Shown here one piece after another: positions 1 through 6,888 of a DNA stretch of 21,356 bases; the first letter of the stretch is position 1, and every line of letters starts with the position of its first letter. The position numbers were made by a program, and so were the translations under genes. Under the pieces are notes generated by a model. The model was not told the origin of the DNA. It made no database searches and saw only the letters and a program-made list of their open reading frames with translations. The DNA is from JBEKDJ01 sp050014415 (lineage in GTDB: Bacteria > Desulfobacterota > BSN033 > UBA1163): the NCBI GenBank assembly GCA_050014415.1, contig JBEKDJ010000050.1:1-21356 (forward strand), in the 5' to 3' direction.

Positions 1-10
1 AGATTATTGG

Positions 11-155
11 TACTACTACGTTAAATTGATTTTAAAATAACCATAAGGTCCGTATTTAGGCCTTGATATTAGCTTTTGAAACGCTACTCAAATTCGATAG
101 AAGACGGAAGTGTTGGAAAGTATTGGTTTTCCATTTTTAACGTAACGTAGTAGTA
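11..155. repeat. 145-bp inverted-repeat element, MITE-like
   Basis: A perfect 13-bp inverted repeat (TACTACTACGTTA at 11-23, TAACGTAGTAGTA at 143-155) brackets an AT-rich, non-coding stretch downstream of the UbiD gene. The arms begin and end in TA, as expected for a Tc1/mariner/IS630-type insertion into TA, and the sequences just inside the arms are still partly complementary. It could instead be a long, weak hairpin at the end of the UbiD transcript. No longer target duplication is visible. The rest of 1-221 shows nothing coding. Confidence 0.45.
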
Positions 156-221
156 TTAGTTAAAAACTAAAATTCTCAATGAATATGGTTTCAGGACTTT
201 CCATAAATTAGCTAAAATACT

Positions 222-1766
222 TTAAATTCCCGTTTCGGAAAACCATTTTGCATAGGATTCCTGGAAGGATTTTACTTTCTCGATCTGTTGATCCGTAAAA
301 AAATCCTTCACATTTACAACATCGACGGGATAACTGGCTCGCAAAAAGGCGTCACTATACTGGTAAGGAACAGTTGCGTCTATTCCAATGGCTCCAGAGA
401 ATTTAATATTAGACTGGGTCCAATCTTTCTCACCAGCAGAACTCCGCTCAGCAGGTTGAAACGTCTGTCCCATTCCACCTGGCGCAACAATGGTAATCCC
501 TTCTTTGGCATCCACACGGGTAGCTAAGGCCCATAATAAATCATCTGGCGAGTATATATTAATGTCCACATCCACAACCATAGCAAAACGGGCACCTAAA
601 GAGCAGGAAAGGGCTGCAGCCAAGAGGTTCTTAGGATACCCCTCATCCCTTGCTCGCCTCTTTTTGACCTGGAAGATCACACCACCCCAATCAGGGATAC
701 ACATAGGAATATGAGTATCAATGCAGAAACCCGGACTAATCCTTTCAGCAAGTTCGAAGAAACAAGCCTCCCGACAAATAACATCTATATTATGGTTATC
801 ATATCCATGAACAATGAGTGGATCATAGATAGGTCTATCTTCTCTGTGAGTGATGGCTGTCACAGTGAATTGATAGGTTCGGTAGGCTTTCCCCATATAA
901 CCAGACCACTCAGGATGAAAAGGATACTTCCCTTGCTTCTGGTCTTTCTCAGCCAAAGGACTTTCCCAAACCTTTTTCGTAGTGTCTAGGTATCCTTCTA
1001 AAACATACTCTGCCTCCGCAATGGCATAGGCATCGATCGTTTTACATTTTACCATCTCCAATGGAAACTCTTGAATTGCTCCAGCGATCCCCAACTCATC
1101 ACAACCTCTTGGAAGGATTGTGTACATAAATCCAGATCCCGCCATCAATGTGGCCGCAGGAGGAATCCCAATGTTGATGGAAAAGGGAATCGGCTCCTTC
1201 TTATAGTACTTCGTAGCGATTTGATCCGTATGAGACCCTGGGGAAATCTGAAAGGTGGAATGATCTCTCCAACCAAGATCTTCACGAAAATTCATCCGAT
1301 TGTAGCTAATATGCCATCCACCCCAAAACTGTTTGGGTGAGGCAACTGTCCTACCCGCGCCAAGAGTTCGGCCTGGATCTGTGGGTGTGTGCTGGATCAT
1401 AGGAAGGACGGGCCAGACATCGATATTCTTGTCAATCACTACTTCTTGACAGGGTGCTTTATCTACAATTTTAGGTGGAATAGGTTGAAGAAGACTTTCA
1501 TGGATTTTGAATTTTAAAGATTTTCTATCTTTACATTCAAACATTCTTGCTATAACCCTATCTGAACCCATAACATTAGTCGCTATTCGACCATTTGGAT
1601 ACCCTTTAACCCTATTAAATAAAATGGGTGGACCCCCGTCCAAACTTTTTTGAATAGCTGCCACTTCCAGTTTTGGATTTACTTCATGATCAGTCTCAAG
1701 AAGTAGCCCCTCTTTTTTTACCCAATTTAAAACTGACCTCAAACTTCTAATTTCTTCCCTTGCCAT
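222..1766 (-). CDS. UbiD family decarboxylase
   Basis: This 514-aa protein belongs to the UbiD family of prenylated-FMN-dependent (de)carboxylases, which act on aromatic or alpha,beta-unsaturated acids in the cytoplasm. The family fold is recognisable along the whole length. Visible signs are the NVMGS segment near residue 67, the PFSINIGIPPA stretch near residue 200, and AEAEYVLEG near residue 252, which corresponds to the glutamate-bearing AEIVLEG-type family signature. Length is normal for the family (about 480-520 aa). The open frame starts at a TTG at 1772, but an AAAGGGGGG Shine-Dalgarno lies directly against that TTG and about 6 nt before the ATG at 1766, so the ATG is preferred. The gene follows the GntR regulator by 49 bp on the same strand, suggesting a regulated catabolic operon. 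No UbiX (prFMN synthase) gene is in view. The substrate cannot be assigned. Confidence 0.9.
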   Translation of the reverse strand: MAREEIRSLRSVLNWVKKEGLLLETDHEVNPKLEVAAIQKSLDGGPPILFNRVKGYPNGRIATNVMGSDRVIARMFECKDRKSLKFKIHESLLQPIPPKIVDKAPCQEVVIDKNIDVWPVLPMIQHTPTDPGRTLGAGRTVASPKQFWGGWHISYNRMNFREDLGWRDHSTFQISPGSHTDQIATKYYKKEPIPFSINIGIPPAATLMAGSGFMYTILPRGCDELGIAGAIQEFPLEMVKCKTIDAYAIAEAEYVLEGYLDTTKKVWESPLAEKDQKQGKYPFHPEWSGYMGKAYRTYQFTVTAITHREDRPIYDPLIVHGYDNHNIDVICREACFFELAERISPGFCIDTHIPMCIPDWGGVIFQVKKRRARDEGYPKNLLAAALSCSLGARFAMVVDVDINIYSPDDLLWALATRVDAKEGITIVAPGGMGQTFQPAERSSAGEKDWTQSNIKFSGAIGIDATVPYQYSDAFLRASYPVDVVNVKDFFTDQQIEKVKSFQESYAKWFSETGI

Positions 1767-1815
1767 TCTCAACCCCCCTTTAATAATATATTTGTTTCCA
1801 ATACCAGAATGTTAA

Positions 1816-2508
1816 TCAAATCCCTAACCTTCTCCTGGTATCCTTCAAATGGTCATACATCACTTTTTTAACTTTTTTATTCTCTTTTTTCTTAATACAC
1901 TCAATAATTTCCCTATGATACTTGATTATACTCTGCCAATCTTTAAAACTAATATGGAATCGTTTCATGTTTTCCGGATATATATCATTGATTGTATCTA
2001 ACACTAAGATAGAAAACGGATTTCTGGCAGCCCTAGCAATAGCCAGATGAAAATCTATATTAGAGATAGTTGGGGTTTTTCTCCCTCTTAATGCGATTTC
2101 TCTTTCAAGAACCATTTCCTCCATTTGCTGAATTTCCAACTCGGTTCGCCGCTCAGCCGCCGCACTGGAGATACTTGGCTCGATAAACATTCTAAATTCC
2201 CATATGTCAGAAAAATCAATCTTTCCAAGCCGAATCATATTTGAAAGGGAGTCACTAACGGGCTTGATATCCATCTTAGCAACAAATGATCCTCCTGAAA
2301 CTCCAGATTTTGTTGCAACTAAACCCATCTCCTCCAATGATCTCAATGCCTCCCTCAAAGGAACCCGGCTCACATTGAACAATTTCTTCATTTCCTGTTC
2401 AGAAGGCAACTTATCCCCGGCCTTATAGAAACCGGAGAAGATGGCATTTTTAATCTGAGCAAGAATATCATCTGAAATTCTTCCCTTGCGAATTTGGTTG
2501 AAAACCAA
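1816..2508 (-). CDS. GntR family (FadR/FCD subfamily) transcriptional regulator
   Basis: A 230-aa DNA-binding regulator. Residues about 8-75 form the GntR winged helix, with KLPSEQEMKKLFNVSRVPLREALRSLE covering the recognition helix. Residues about 90-220 form an FCD ligand-binding domain with the expected Asp/His metal set (DFHLAIARAARN, HREIIECI, MYDHL). Such proteins usually sense a small carboxylic acid and repress the adjacent catabolic operon, here probably the UbiD decarboxylase. The start is a TTG at 2506-2508 with AAAGGA about 8 nt upstream; no ATG is better placed. A 9-bp palindrome spans the start codon (see separate entry). Effector unknown. Confidence 0.9.
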   Translation of the reverse strand: MVFNQIRKGRISDDILAQIKNAIFSGFYKAGDKLPSEQEMKKLFNVSRVPLREALRSLEEMGLVATKSGVSGGSFVAKMDIKPVSDSLSNMIRLGKIDFSDIWEFRMFIEPSISSAAAERRTELEIQQMEEMVLEREIALRGRKTPTISNIDFHLAIARAARNPFSILVLDTINDIYPENMKRFHISFKDWQSIIKYHREIIECIKKKENKKVKKVMYDHLKDTRRRLGI

Positions 2509-2511
2509 ATT
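2491..2511. promoter_or_regulatory. Perfect palindrome over the start codon of the GntR gene
   Basis: AATTTGGTT (2491-2499) and AACCAAATT (2503-2511) are perfect 9-bp arms around a 3-nt centre, and the TTG start codon at 2506-2508 lies inside one arm. The TTGGT...ACCAA core resembles operators of FadR-subfamily regulators such as PdhR and LldR (TTGGT-N3-ACCAA), with two extra central bases. It may be an autoregulatory operator, or an mRNA hairpin that hides the start codon. Confidence 0.5.
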
Positions 2512-2561
2512 TCTTATCCTTTCAAATTGAATACTAACGTCTTGTTCCCCTTAATTTATGT

Positions 2562-2591
2562 ATAATAAAGTATTTCCCCAGAATAGGTTAA
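2562..2591 (-). promoter_or_regulatory. Possible sigma70-type promoter for the GntR-UbiD operon
   Basis: On the minus strand TTAACC (2586-2591) and TATTAT (2562-2567) are separated by 18 bp, about 55 bp upstream of the GntR start codon. The -10 is good and the -35 weak. The rest of 2600-2722 is AT-rich with nothing else recognised. Confidence 0.35.
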
Positions 2592-2722
2592 AAACTGATT
2601 TTTTAAATATTATTAATTGAAGAAAGCAAATGTATACCCTTCTCAATGAGTAACTCCGCGATTAATTATTCGCTAATTAGTATCCTTTTGCTCCTCTAAT
2701 TTCATGCGGTATCTTCAAGGAA

Positions 2723-3221
2723 TCAACTCTCCCACACGCCTTCCTCCAAGCACTTCTTCCTCGAGGGGAACAAAGAAAAAGATTGGAATCCTTTATCGGT
2801 GACAACCCCATTTTCTTTCAGCCGAACTGACCAATCATTTCCCGGAGTGGTTTCAAGTGTCTCTACGGCAAAGTACATGTTCTGCTCTATAGGCTCTGGA
2901 AAATCGAAGGAATGACCCCTGGTCATCATTAGGCCCTCGTAGACACCCAATCCGATACTATGGACCGAATTAAGCCCTGTCCAAGTATATTCATCATCCA
3001 GGCACCTCGTGAAGTGTATGACCGCGTCTGCAGTAGTATTGCCGGGTTTGATTGCATTAATAGCGCTATAAAGTGAATTGTAACACCTTTTATATGCCTC
3101 TTTTTGTTCGGGTGTGAATTTGGCAGCGAACGGCCAGCAACGGACATAATCCACAAAATAACCATTAAAGCCAACACCGGCAATATCAAAGATAATCATA
3201 TCTCCTTGGCGTATGATTTCA
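2723..3221 (-). pseudogene. M24 family metallopeptidase, C-terminal fragment fused to an IS5 transposase
   Basis: The last ~165 codons of this open frame are the C-terminal pita-bread half of an M24 peptidase (Xaa-Pro dipeptidase/creatinase type). Recognisable pieces are GDMIIFDIAGVGFNGYFVDYVR (metal-ligand Asp region), HSIGLGVYEG (the His region), MYFAVETLETTPG (Glu region) and VRLKENGVVTDKGFQSFS (second Glu region). The N-terminal half is missing. The frame continues without a stop into IS5-family transposase sequence, so a single 407-codon chimeric frame (2723-3946) exists. The junction lies near 3210-3222, in codons reading GYE-II-RQGD. It is probably an inactive relic of recombination rather than a designed fusion. 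Confidence 0.8.
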
Positions 3222-4173
3222 TAACCGCGATGCCGTGTGGTTCGGCCATCAATCGCAGATCCTCCTCGACGTTCGGTATTAGCCGCCACATGAGGAGTGA
3301 TCTGTCTTTTTCGAAGCGTGGCCACAAAATCACGCGTGTCATAGCCTTTATCTCCACCCAATGTCTTGGGATGAATCCCCTTGCGACCCTGGCACCTCAG
3401 CATCGTCTCAGCCGCGTCCTCCTCTGCCGTCGCGGTGGCTTTCGTCACCTCAAGGTCAACCAAAAGACCATTGCGGTTCTCCATCAGCACATGCGCTCCA
3501 TAACACAATTTCGCTTCTTTCCCTCTCCCTTTGCGCATCAAACGGCTCTCTGGATCCGTCGTCGACTCATGAGTCTTGTTGCTTCGCTTCTCACCATGAA
3601 AATCGACTGTCGGATTCCCCAGATCCTCATCGGGAGGACGTTGCGCCTTCTCCTCGCCTCTGAGTCGAAAACTCTTCAAACTCGCCCACGCCTCAATCAA
3701 CGTCCCATCCACCGTAAAGTGATCATCACTCATCAACCGGGCTTCTCTGGCCTTCCGAACAATGGCGTCAAAGAAGAGCCGCCCCACTTCGTGGTTCAAC
3801 AAGCGTTCCCGATTCTTCGTAAATACGGTGGGATCAAAACTCTCTTCCACCATGTTCATGTCCAAAAACCAACGAAACAGCAAATTGTAATCCAACTGCT
3901 CACAGAACTGTCGTTTGCTTCGCACCGAATAGAGAGCGATCAACAACAGCGACTTCAGGACTCGCTCTGGAGGAATAGACGGCCTGCCAATGCTCGAATA
4001 AATCTGATCGAAGACGCGGGAAAGCCGTTAAAGTTCTTCTTCAGCCATTCATTTAATCGCCTGAGAGGATGGTCCTTTGGAACTCGGTTTTCCGTAAAAA
4101 TCAAGGCAAGCATGATCGACTGTTTCTCAGATATCCCTCGCATCGATGCCTCCAAAAAAGAAGTTGGTGGCAT
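3222..4173 (-). pseudogene. IS5 family transposase, frameshifted and C-terminally truncated
   Basis: The protein begins MPPTSFLEASMRGISEKQS at 4173, continues through the DUF772-type N-terminus, then into a DDE domain with catalytic aspartates in TVDGTLIEAWAS and LGGDKGYDTRDF. The part carrying the third acidic residue and the right end of the element are missing, replaced by the M24 peptidase tail at about 3220. A one-base loss near 4018-4023 (coding strand GGCTTTCCCGCG) shifts the frame: the first frame runs into a stop at 3955 while the original frame resumes as VFDQIYSSIGRPSIPPERVLKSLLLIALYS. Upstream, the sequence at about 4209-4228 (GAGTTTTTCAGCACCCTGCT) looks like the intact left terminal repeat of the element. 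A second, opposite open frame across this region is antisense shadow. Confidence 0.85.
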
Positions 4174-4235
4174 CTTAACATACTCATGATGAATAGCAAC
4201 AAAAAAGCGAGTTTTTCAGCACCCTGCTACTATCC

Positions 4236-4360
4236 TGAGTTGTTAATTCGTTTACAAATTACTCAAGGCCTCGTCACCATGAGAATGGTGATCATAAAGG
4301 GAAAATCTGGATCCTTGCTATTTCCAGCACATTATTTTAGGTAAACGAATTTCCGACTCA
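4236..4360. repeat. Imperfect 20-bp inverted repeat bracketing 125 bp
   Basis: TGAGTTGTTAATTCGTTTAC (4236-4255) is complementary to 4341-4360 at 17 of 20 positions, with a perfect 11-bp inner part. The stretch begins just outside the IS5 left end and has no gene. It could be a decayed miniature element; no target duplication is evident. Confidence 0.35.
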
Positions 4361-4366
4361 CCACAC

Positions 4367-4497
4367 TAGTGTCGTGTCTCATTAATAAGTGGATAATATT
4401 TCATAACTATGTCCATTAATTTCTTTTGTATTAACGATGGGCTACATTAAATATGGCTCCCAATACTTATTCAATTTATTTTCGAGACGCCACACTA
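4367..4497. mobile_element. Putative IS630-type MITE
   Basis: TAGTGTCGTGTCTC (4367-4380) and GAGACGCCACACTA (4484-4497) are inverted copies with 12 of 14 matches, and both outer ends are TA, the dinucleotide duplicated by IS630/Tc1-mariner elements. The 131-bp interior is AT-rich and non-coding. An IS630 transposase remnant lies about 570 bp downstream, but whether its ends match cannot be tested because they are missing. Confidence 0.45.
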
Positions 4498-4546
4498 AAC
4501 CCCTCTTTTTCTCCTCAGATTAAATTTCGCACAATTATATCTCTCA

Positions 4547-4690
4547 TCAACCCGCAACAAGATTTTCCTCCAATCGGGTCCCCTCTTCTCCTCCGCGGTT
4601 TATGACGTAGGTCTCCAGAGCAAAATAAATATTTTTCTCTGTATGCATCGAGCATGGGGGAATAAACTCTTGACATCCAGCAGCCGTCAT
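4547..4690 (-). pseudogene. Remnant of a second M24 peptidase C-terminus
   Basis: Read on the minus strand, this stretch gives EKNIYFALETYVINRGGEEG followed by TRLEENLVAG and a TGA at 4547-4549. It matches the C-terminal Glu-containing end of M24 peptidases (pattern MYFxxET...G.RLEEN.VV), comparable to the better preserved copy at 2723-3221. Nothing upstream of about 4700 continues the gene. It is too short to function. Confidence 0.55.
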
Positions 4691-4866
4691 ATCTAAATAT
4701 AATGTCAAACCAAGGCTTTGGCCGAACTAGAGGAGACTGCTCTTCCCTTCCTCATCATCCACGCCAATAAAAAAGTAGACAGCGACTAAAAGAATCTTTT
4801 GTAATTATTGCCTTGCATACTTTAGGTTTAACCAACCAATTGATCATTTAAAATATTATAGAAATT

Positions 4867-4939
4867 TTGTCAAGAAAAATATTATGTAATAGAAAAAATT
4901 GTAATACATTTATACATTTATACATTTTTTTCTTGACAA
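4867..4939. promoter_or_regulatory. Symmetric -35 region: 13-bp inverted repeat with TTGACA on both strands
   Basis: TTGTCAAGAAAAA (4867-4879) and TTTTTCTTGACAA (4927-4939) are perfect inverted copies, so each strand carries a TTGACA facing outwards. On the plus strand it leads into the strong promoter at 4933-4962; on the minus strand a weaker TAAATG lies 17 bp away. Between the arms an ACATTTAT unit is repeated in tandem. Confidence 0.45.
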
Positions 4940-4962
4940 GGCGAAAAATGTTAGTGTATTAT
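4933..4962 (+). promoter_or_regulatory. Strong sigma70-type promoter
   Basis: A perfect TTGACA (4933-4938), an 18-bp spacer and TATTAT (4957-4962). The first downstream frame of note is the IS630 transposase fragment at 5068, whose N-terminal half is missing, so the promoter may be a leftover from another gene or element. Confidence 0.6.
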
Positions 4963-5067
4963 CTAACCTCAAAGTACCCGACGCGTCTAAGAAACCTCTG
5001 TCCCAATGGAGAAATAGGAAGCGAGGGAGAAGGGACTGCGAGCGGGGTTGTAGGGTTACAGTAGAAT

Positions 5068-5601
5068 TTGTTTGAAGGGAATGGGTTTGGGTGGGTGGAA
5101 ATTCGTTTCAAGAGGCCGGATATCATGCCTGAACCGGGGAAGCAATCCAGAATGATGAGGGACTATGAATACAAGCGTCTGGGGACTTTGTCGATTCTGG
5201 CGACTCTGGATTTGCATGACGGTCATTTGATTGCCCAGGTTCATGACAAGCATTGCAGTAGTGAGTTCATATCGTTGCTCAAAGAGATGGATGCTTACTG
5301 TCCTGCCAAATCCAGCATCCGTATCATCCTGGATAATCATTCGGCCCATATCTCCAATGAGACCATGAAGTACCTTGCCAGCAGACCGGGACGATTTCTT
5401 TATGTTCATACCCCGAAACACGGCTCATGATTAAATCTTGTCGAAACGCTTTTCAGCAAAGTGGCAAGAACCTTCTTGAAGCAGATTCGTGAGAATTACA
5501 AACAGGAACTTAAAGAAAGAATCCTGTTGGGAATTAGGAAAATCAATGATTCTCCGGTGGTGCATCGCTGGAAGAAATCCGATCTCGCTCATGCTTTCTA
5601 A
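5068..5601 (+). pseudogene. IS630 family transposase, N-terminally truncated, one nonsense codon
   Basis: The C-terminal half of an IS630 DDE transposase: RDYEYKRLGTLSILATLDLHDG, then ILDNHSAHISNETMKYLASRP with the central catalytic Asp, then TPKHGS. At the next position, where the family has Trp (KHGSWLN), the codon is TGA (5428-5430). The frame then continues intact through LNLVETLFSKVARTFLKQIR and SPVVHRWKKSDL to a TAA at 5599-5601. The N-terminal HTH and first catalytic Asp are missing. A fumarylacetoacetate-hydrolase tail begins directly after the TAA, so the right end of the IS is lost too. Confidence 0.85.
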
Positions 5602-5817
5602 TGTAAATATATTGGTGAAACGATATACTAGTGACCTTATCTTTGGGGAGTTCCCAAATTGATTAACTTTATTTCTAGCGTAATGACTCTGCTCCCAGGC
5701 GATGTGATTTCTACGGGTACACCGGTTGGTGTTGGACAGATAAAATCCGGTGATGTGGTAGAAGTCTGTATTGAGAATATTGGCACTTTAAGAAATTCTG
5801 TGGTAGCCGCCGCATAA
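5602..5817 (+). pseudogene. Fumarylacetoacetate hydrolase family protein, C-terminal fragment
   Basis: After a frame shift near 5640-5655 (an apparent 2-base insertion in the FGVPKLI segment) the sequence reads LINFISSVMTLLPGDVISTG, TPVGVGQIKSGDVVEVCIEN and IGTLRNSVVAAA before a TAA at 5815-5817. MTLLPGDVI.TGTP.GVG is the C-terminal signature of the FAH family (isomerases and hydrolases of 2-oxo acid catabolism). The N-terminal two thirds, including the metal-binding residues, are absent: the fragment starts where the IS630 remnant ends. Confidence 0.8.
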
Positions 5818-5939
5818 ATGACGAGATTATTTTTCCAATACTAAGAGAGCCCTACCCAAAATGAATTCAATGAAGAGGGGGTAAGGTTCATCAAAAATAT
5901 ACCTATTTGTGAATCTGATGAAGAGAAAATCTGACGCTT

Positions 5940-5990
5940 TGTAGATTGTAAAATAGAATTGACCCCAGATCGTCATTTAAAATTGACCCC
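5940..5990 (+). repeat. IS21-type left end with repeated AATTGACCCC boxes
   Basis: The segment starts with TGT at 5940, as IS21-family ends do, and carries AATTGACCCC at 5957-5966 and again at 5981-5990, 24 bp apart. IS21 elements carry multiple terminal repeats of this kind for transposase binding. The istA start follows about 50 bp downstream. No matching right end exists in the window. The 5818-5939 stretch shows nothing recognisable. Confidence 0.6.
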
Positions 5991-6038
5991 CCTATCAAGT
6001 ACAATCTCTCTCAGAGTTGAGGGAGGAGAAGAGAGAGG

Positions 6039-6348
6039 ATGGTCAGTATGTACAAGTGGGTTCAGATCAGAATAATGCGGGAGAAGAGCAAAGGGATAAA
6101 AAGCATTGGGCGAGCTTTAGGAGTTTCCAAGAATACGGTTCGGAAGTATTTGAGGTTGCCGGATCCTCCGGAATTCAAGGCGAGGGAATATGAGAAGAAA
6201 GTTGATAATTTTCGAGAACCGATCCAGGCCATGTTGAAGCAAGAATATATCGGGACACGGATTTATGAAGAGCTTTTAGGCATGGGGTATCAAGGTTCCC
6301 TTTCGGGTGTGCATCGATATCTTCATGAGTGTAAGCAAGAGGAAAATG
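6039..6348 (+). pseudogene. istA: IS21 family transposase IstA, N-terminal fragment
   Basis: About 103 residues of IstA remain: a helix-turn-helix (IKSIGRALGVSKNTVRKYLR, residues about 21-40) and the following linker ending in HRYLHECKQEENE. The DDE integrase domain and the istB ATPase gene are missing. At about 6346-6350 the sequence changes into a molybdenum-carrier gene in another frame; the IstA frame runs on meaninglessly to 6476. A GGAGGAGAAGAGAGAGG ribosome-binding region precedes the start. Confidence 0.8.
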
Positions 6349-6612
6349 AATGTGAGAGATTCGGATGGGACACTAATCTTGGCATTGGGGCCAGTTACAG
6401 GCGGAACAGCCCGAACATTGAGATTCGCAAAGAAATTCAAAAAGCCCCATTTAGCGATCGACCTTTCAAAAGGTAGGAAACCAGAGGTTGTGAAGGGGTG
6501 GGGGCAAAAGACCAGCATAAGAATCCTCAATGTAGCGGGGCCACGGGAAAGTAAAGCACCTGGCATCCATGATCGAGCCATCGAGTTTGTTATGGAAGTA
6601 TTCAAAAGGTAA
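6346..6612 (+). pseudogene. Putative molybdenum carrier protein, C-terminal fragment
   Basis: The frame reads NVRDSDGTLILALGPVTGGT, then KPHLAIDLSKG and LNVAGPRESKAPGI, and ends VMEVFKR with TAA at 6610-6612. These are the C-terminal motifs of the small molybdenum-carrier family (MoCo_carrier, Rossmann-like). About 85 of an expected 150-170 residues are present; the N-terminus was replaced by the IS21 fragment. The ATG at 6346 could start translation but has no ribosome-binding site of its own. Confidence 0.7.
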
Positions 6613-6714
6613 GAATATTTTTAATAGAGGCGGTAGATCACATTTTAGAAAAAACTAAGGAGGCTGGAAGCTAAGTGAAGTGACAAAGGTGGTAGATCAA
6701 GACATGAACCGGCG

Positions 6715-6780
6715 GTTCCTTCATCGTTGAGTCGATGAGCCTACAAAAAACATTTTTGGTTCCGACTATGCCGGGTTAGG
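6715..6780 (+). repeat. 66-nt dispersed repeat, copy A
   Basis: This stretch matches 16096-16161 at 57 of 66 positions without gaps. The conserved 3' part contains GGTTCCGACTATGCCGGG, which in copy B is a perfect CCGGC-TAT-GCCGG hairpin. It lies between the molybdenum-carrier fragment and the acyl-CoA synthetase operon. Similarity stops sharply after GGTTAGG in both copies. Apart from this repeat, nothing else was recognised in 6613-6888. Confidence 0.7.
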
Positions 6781-6888
6781 ATTGTACGGATGAGAAACAG
6801 TTGGTGTTTTTATGAAACGCAGTATAGCATAATTAGTTAAGGGTTCGAAAGGTACTTCGACGAACTCCTAAGGTAGAGGAAACAGAAT

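Noticed and set aside
3104..4189. Long plus-strand open frame (361 codons)
   Set aside because: Antisense to the IS5 transposase and M24 tail; its translation is low-complexity in Arg/Ser/Pro and has no family features.
4909..4930. ACATTTAT tandem units as a possible CRISPR-like or phase-variable tract
   Set aside because: Only three short AT-rich units, no spacers, and no gene whose frame would switch.
6842..6864. GGTTCGAAA stretch resembling a tRNA T-arm
   Set aside because: No acceptor, D or anticodon arms can be built around it; only a 5-bp GTTCG/CGAAC stem.
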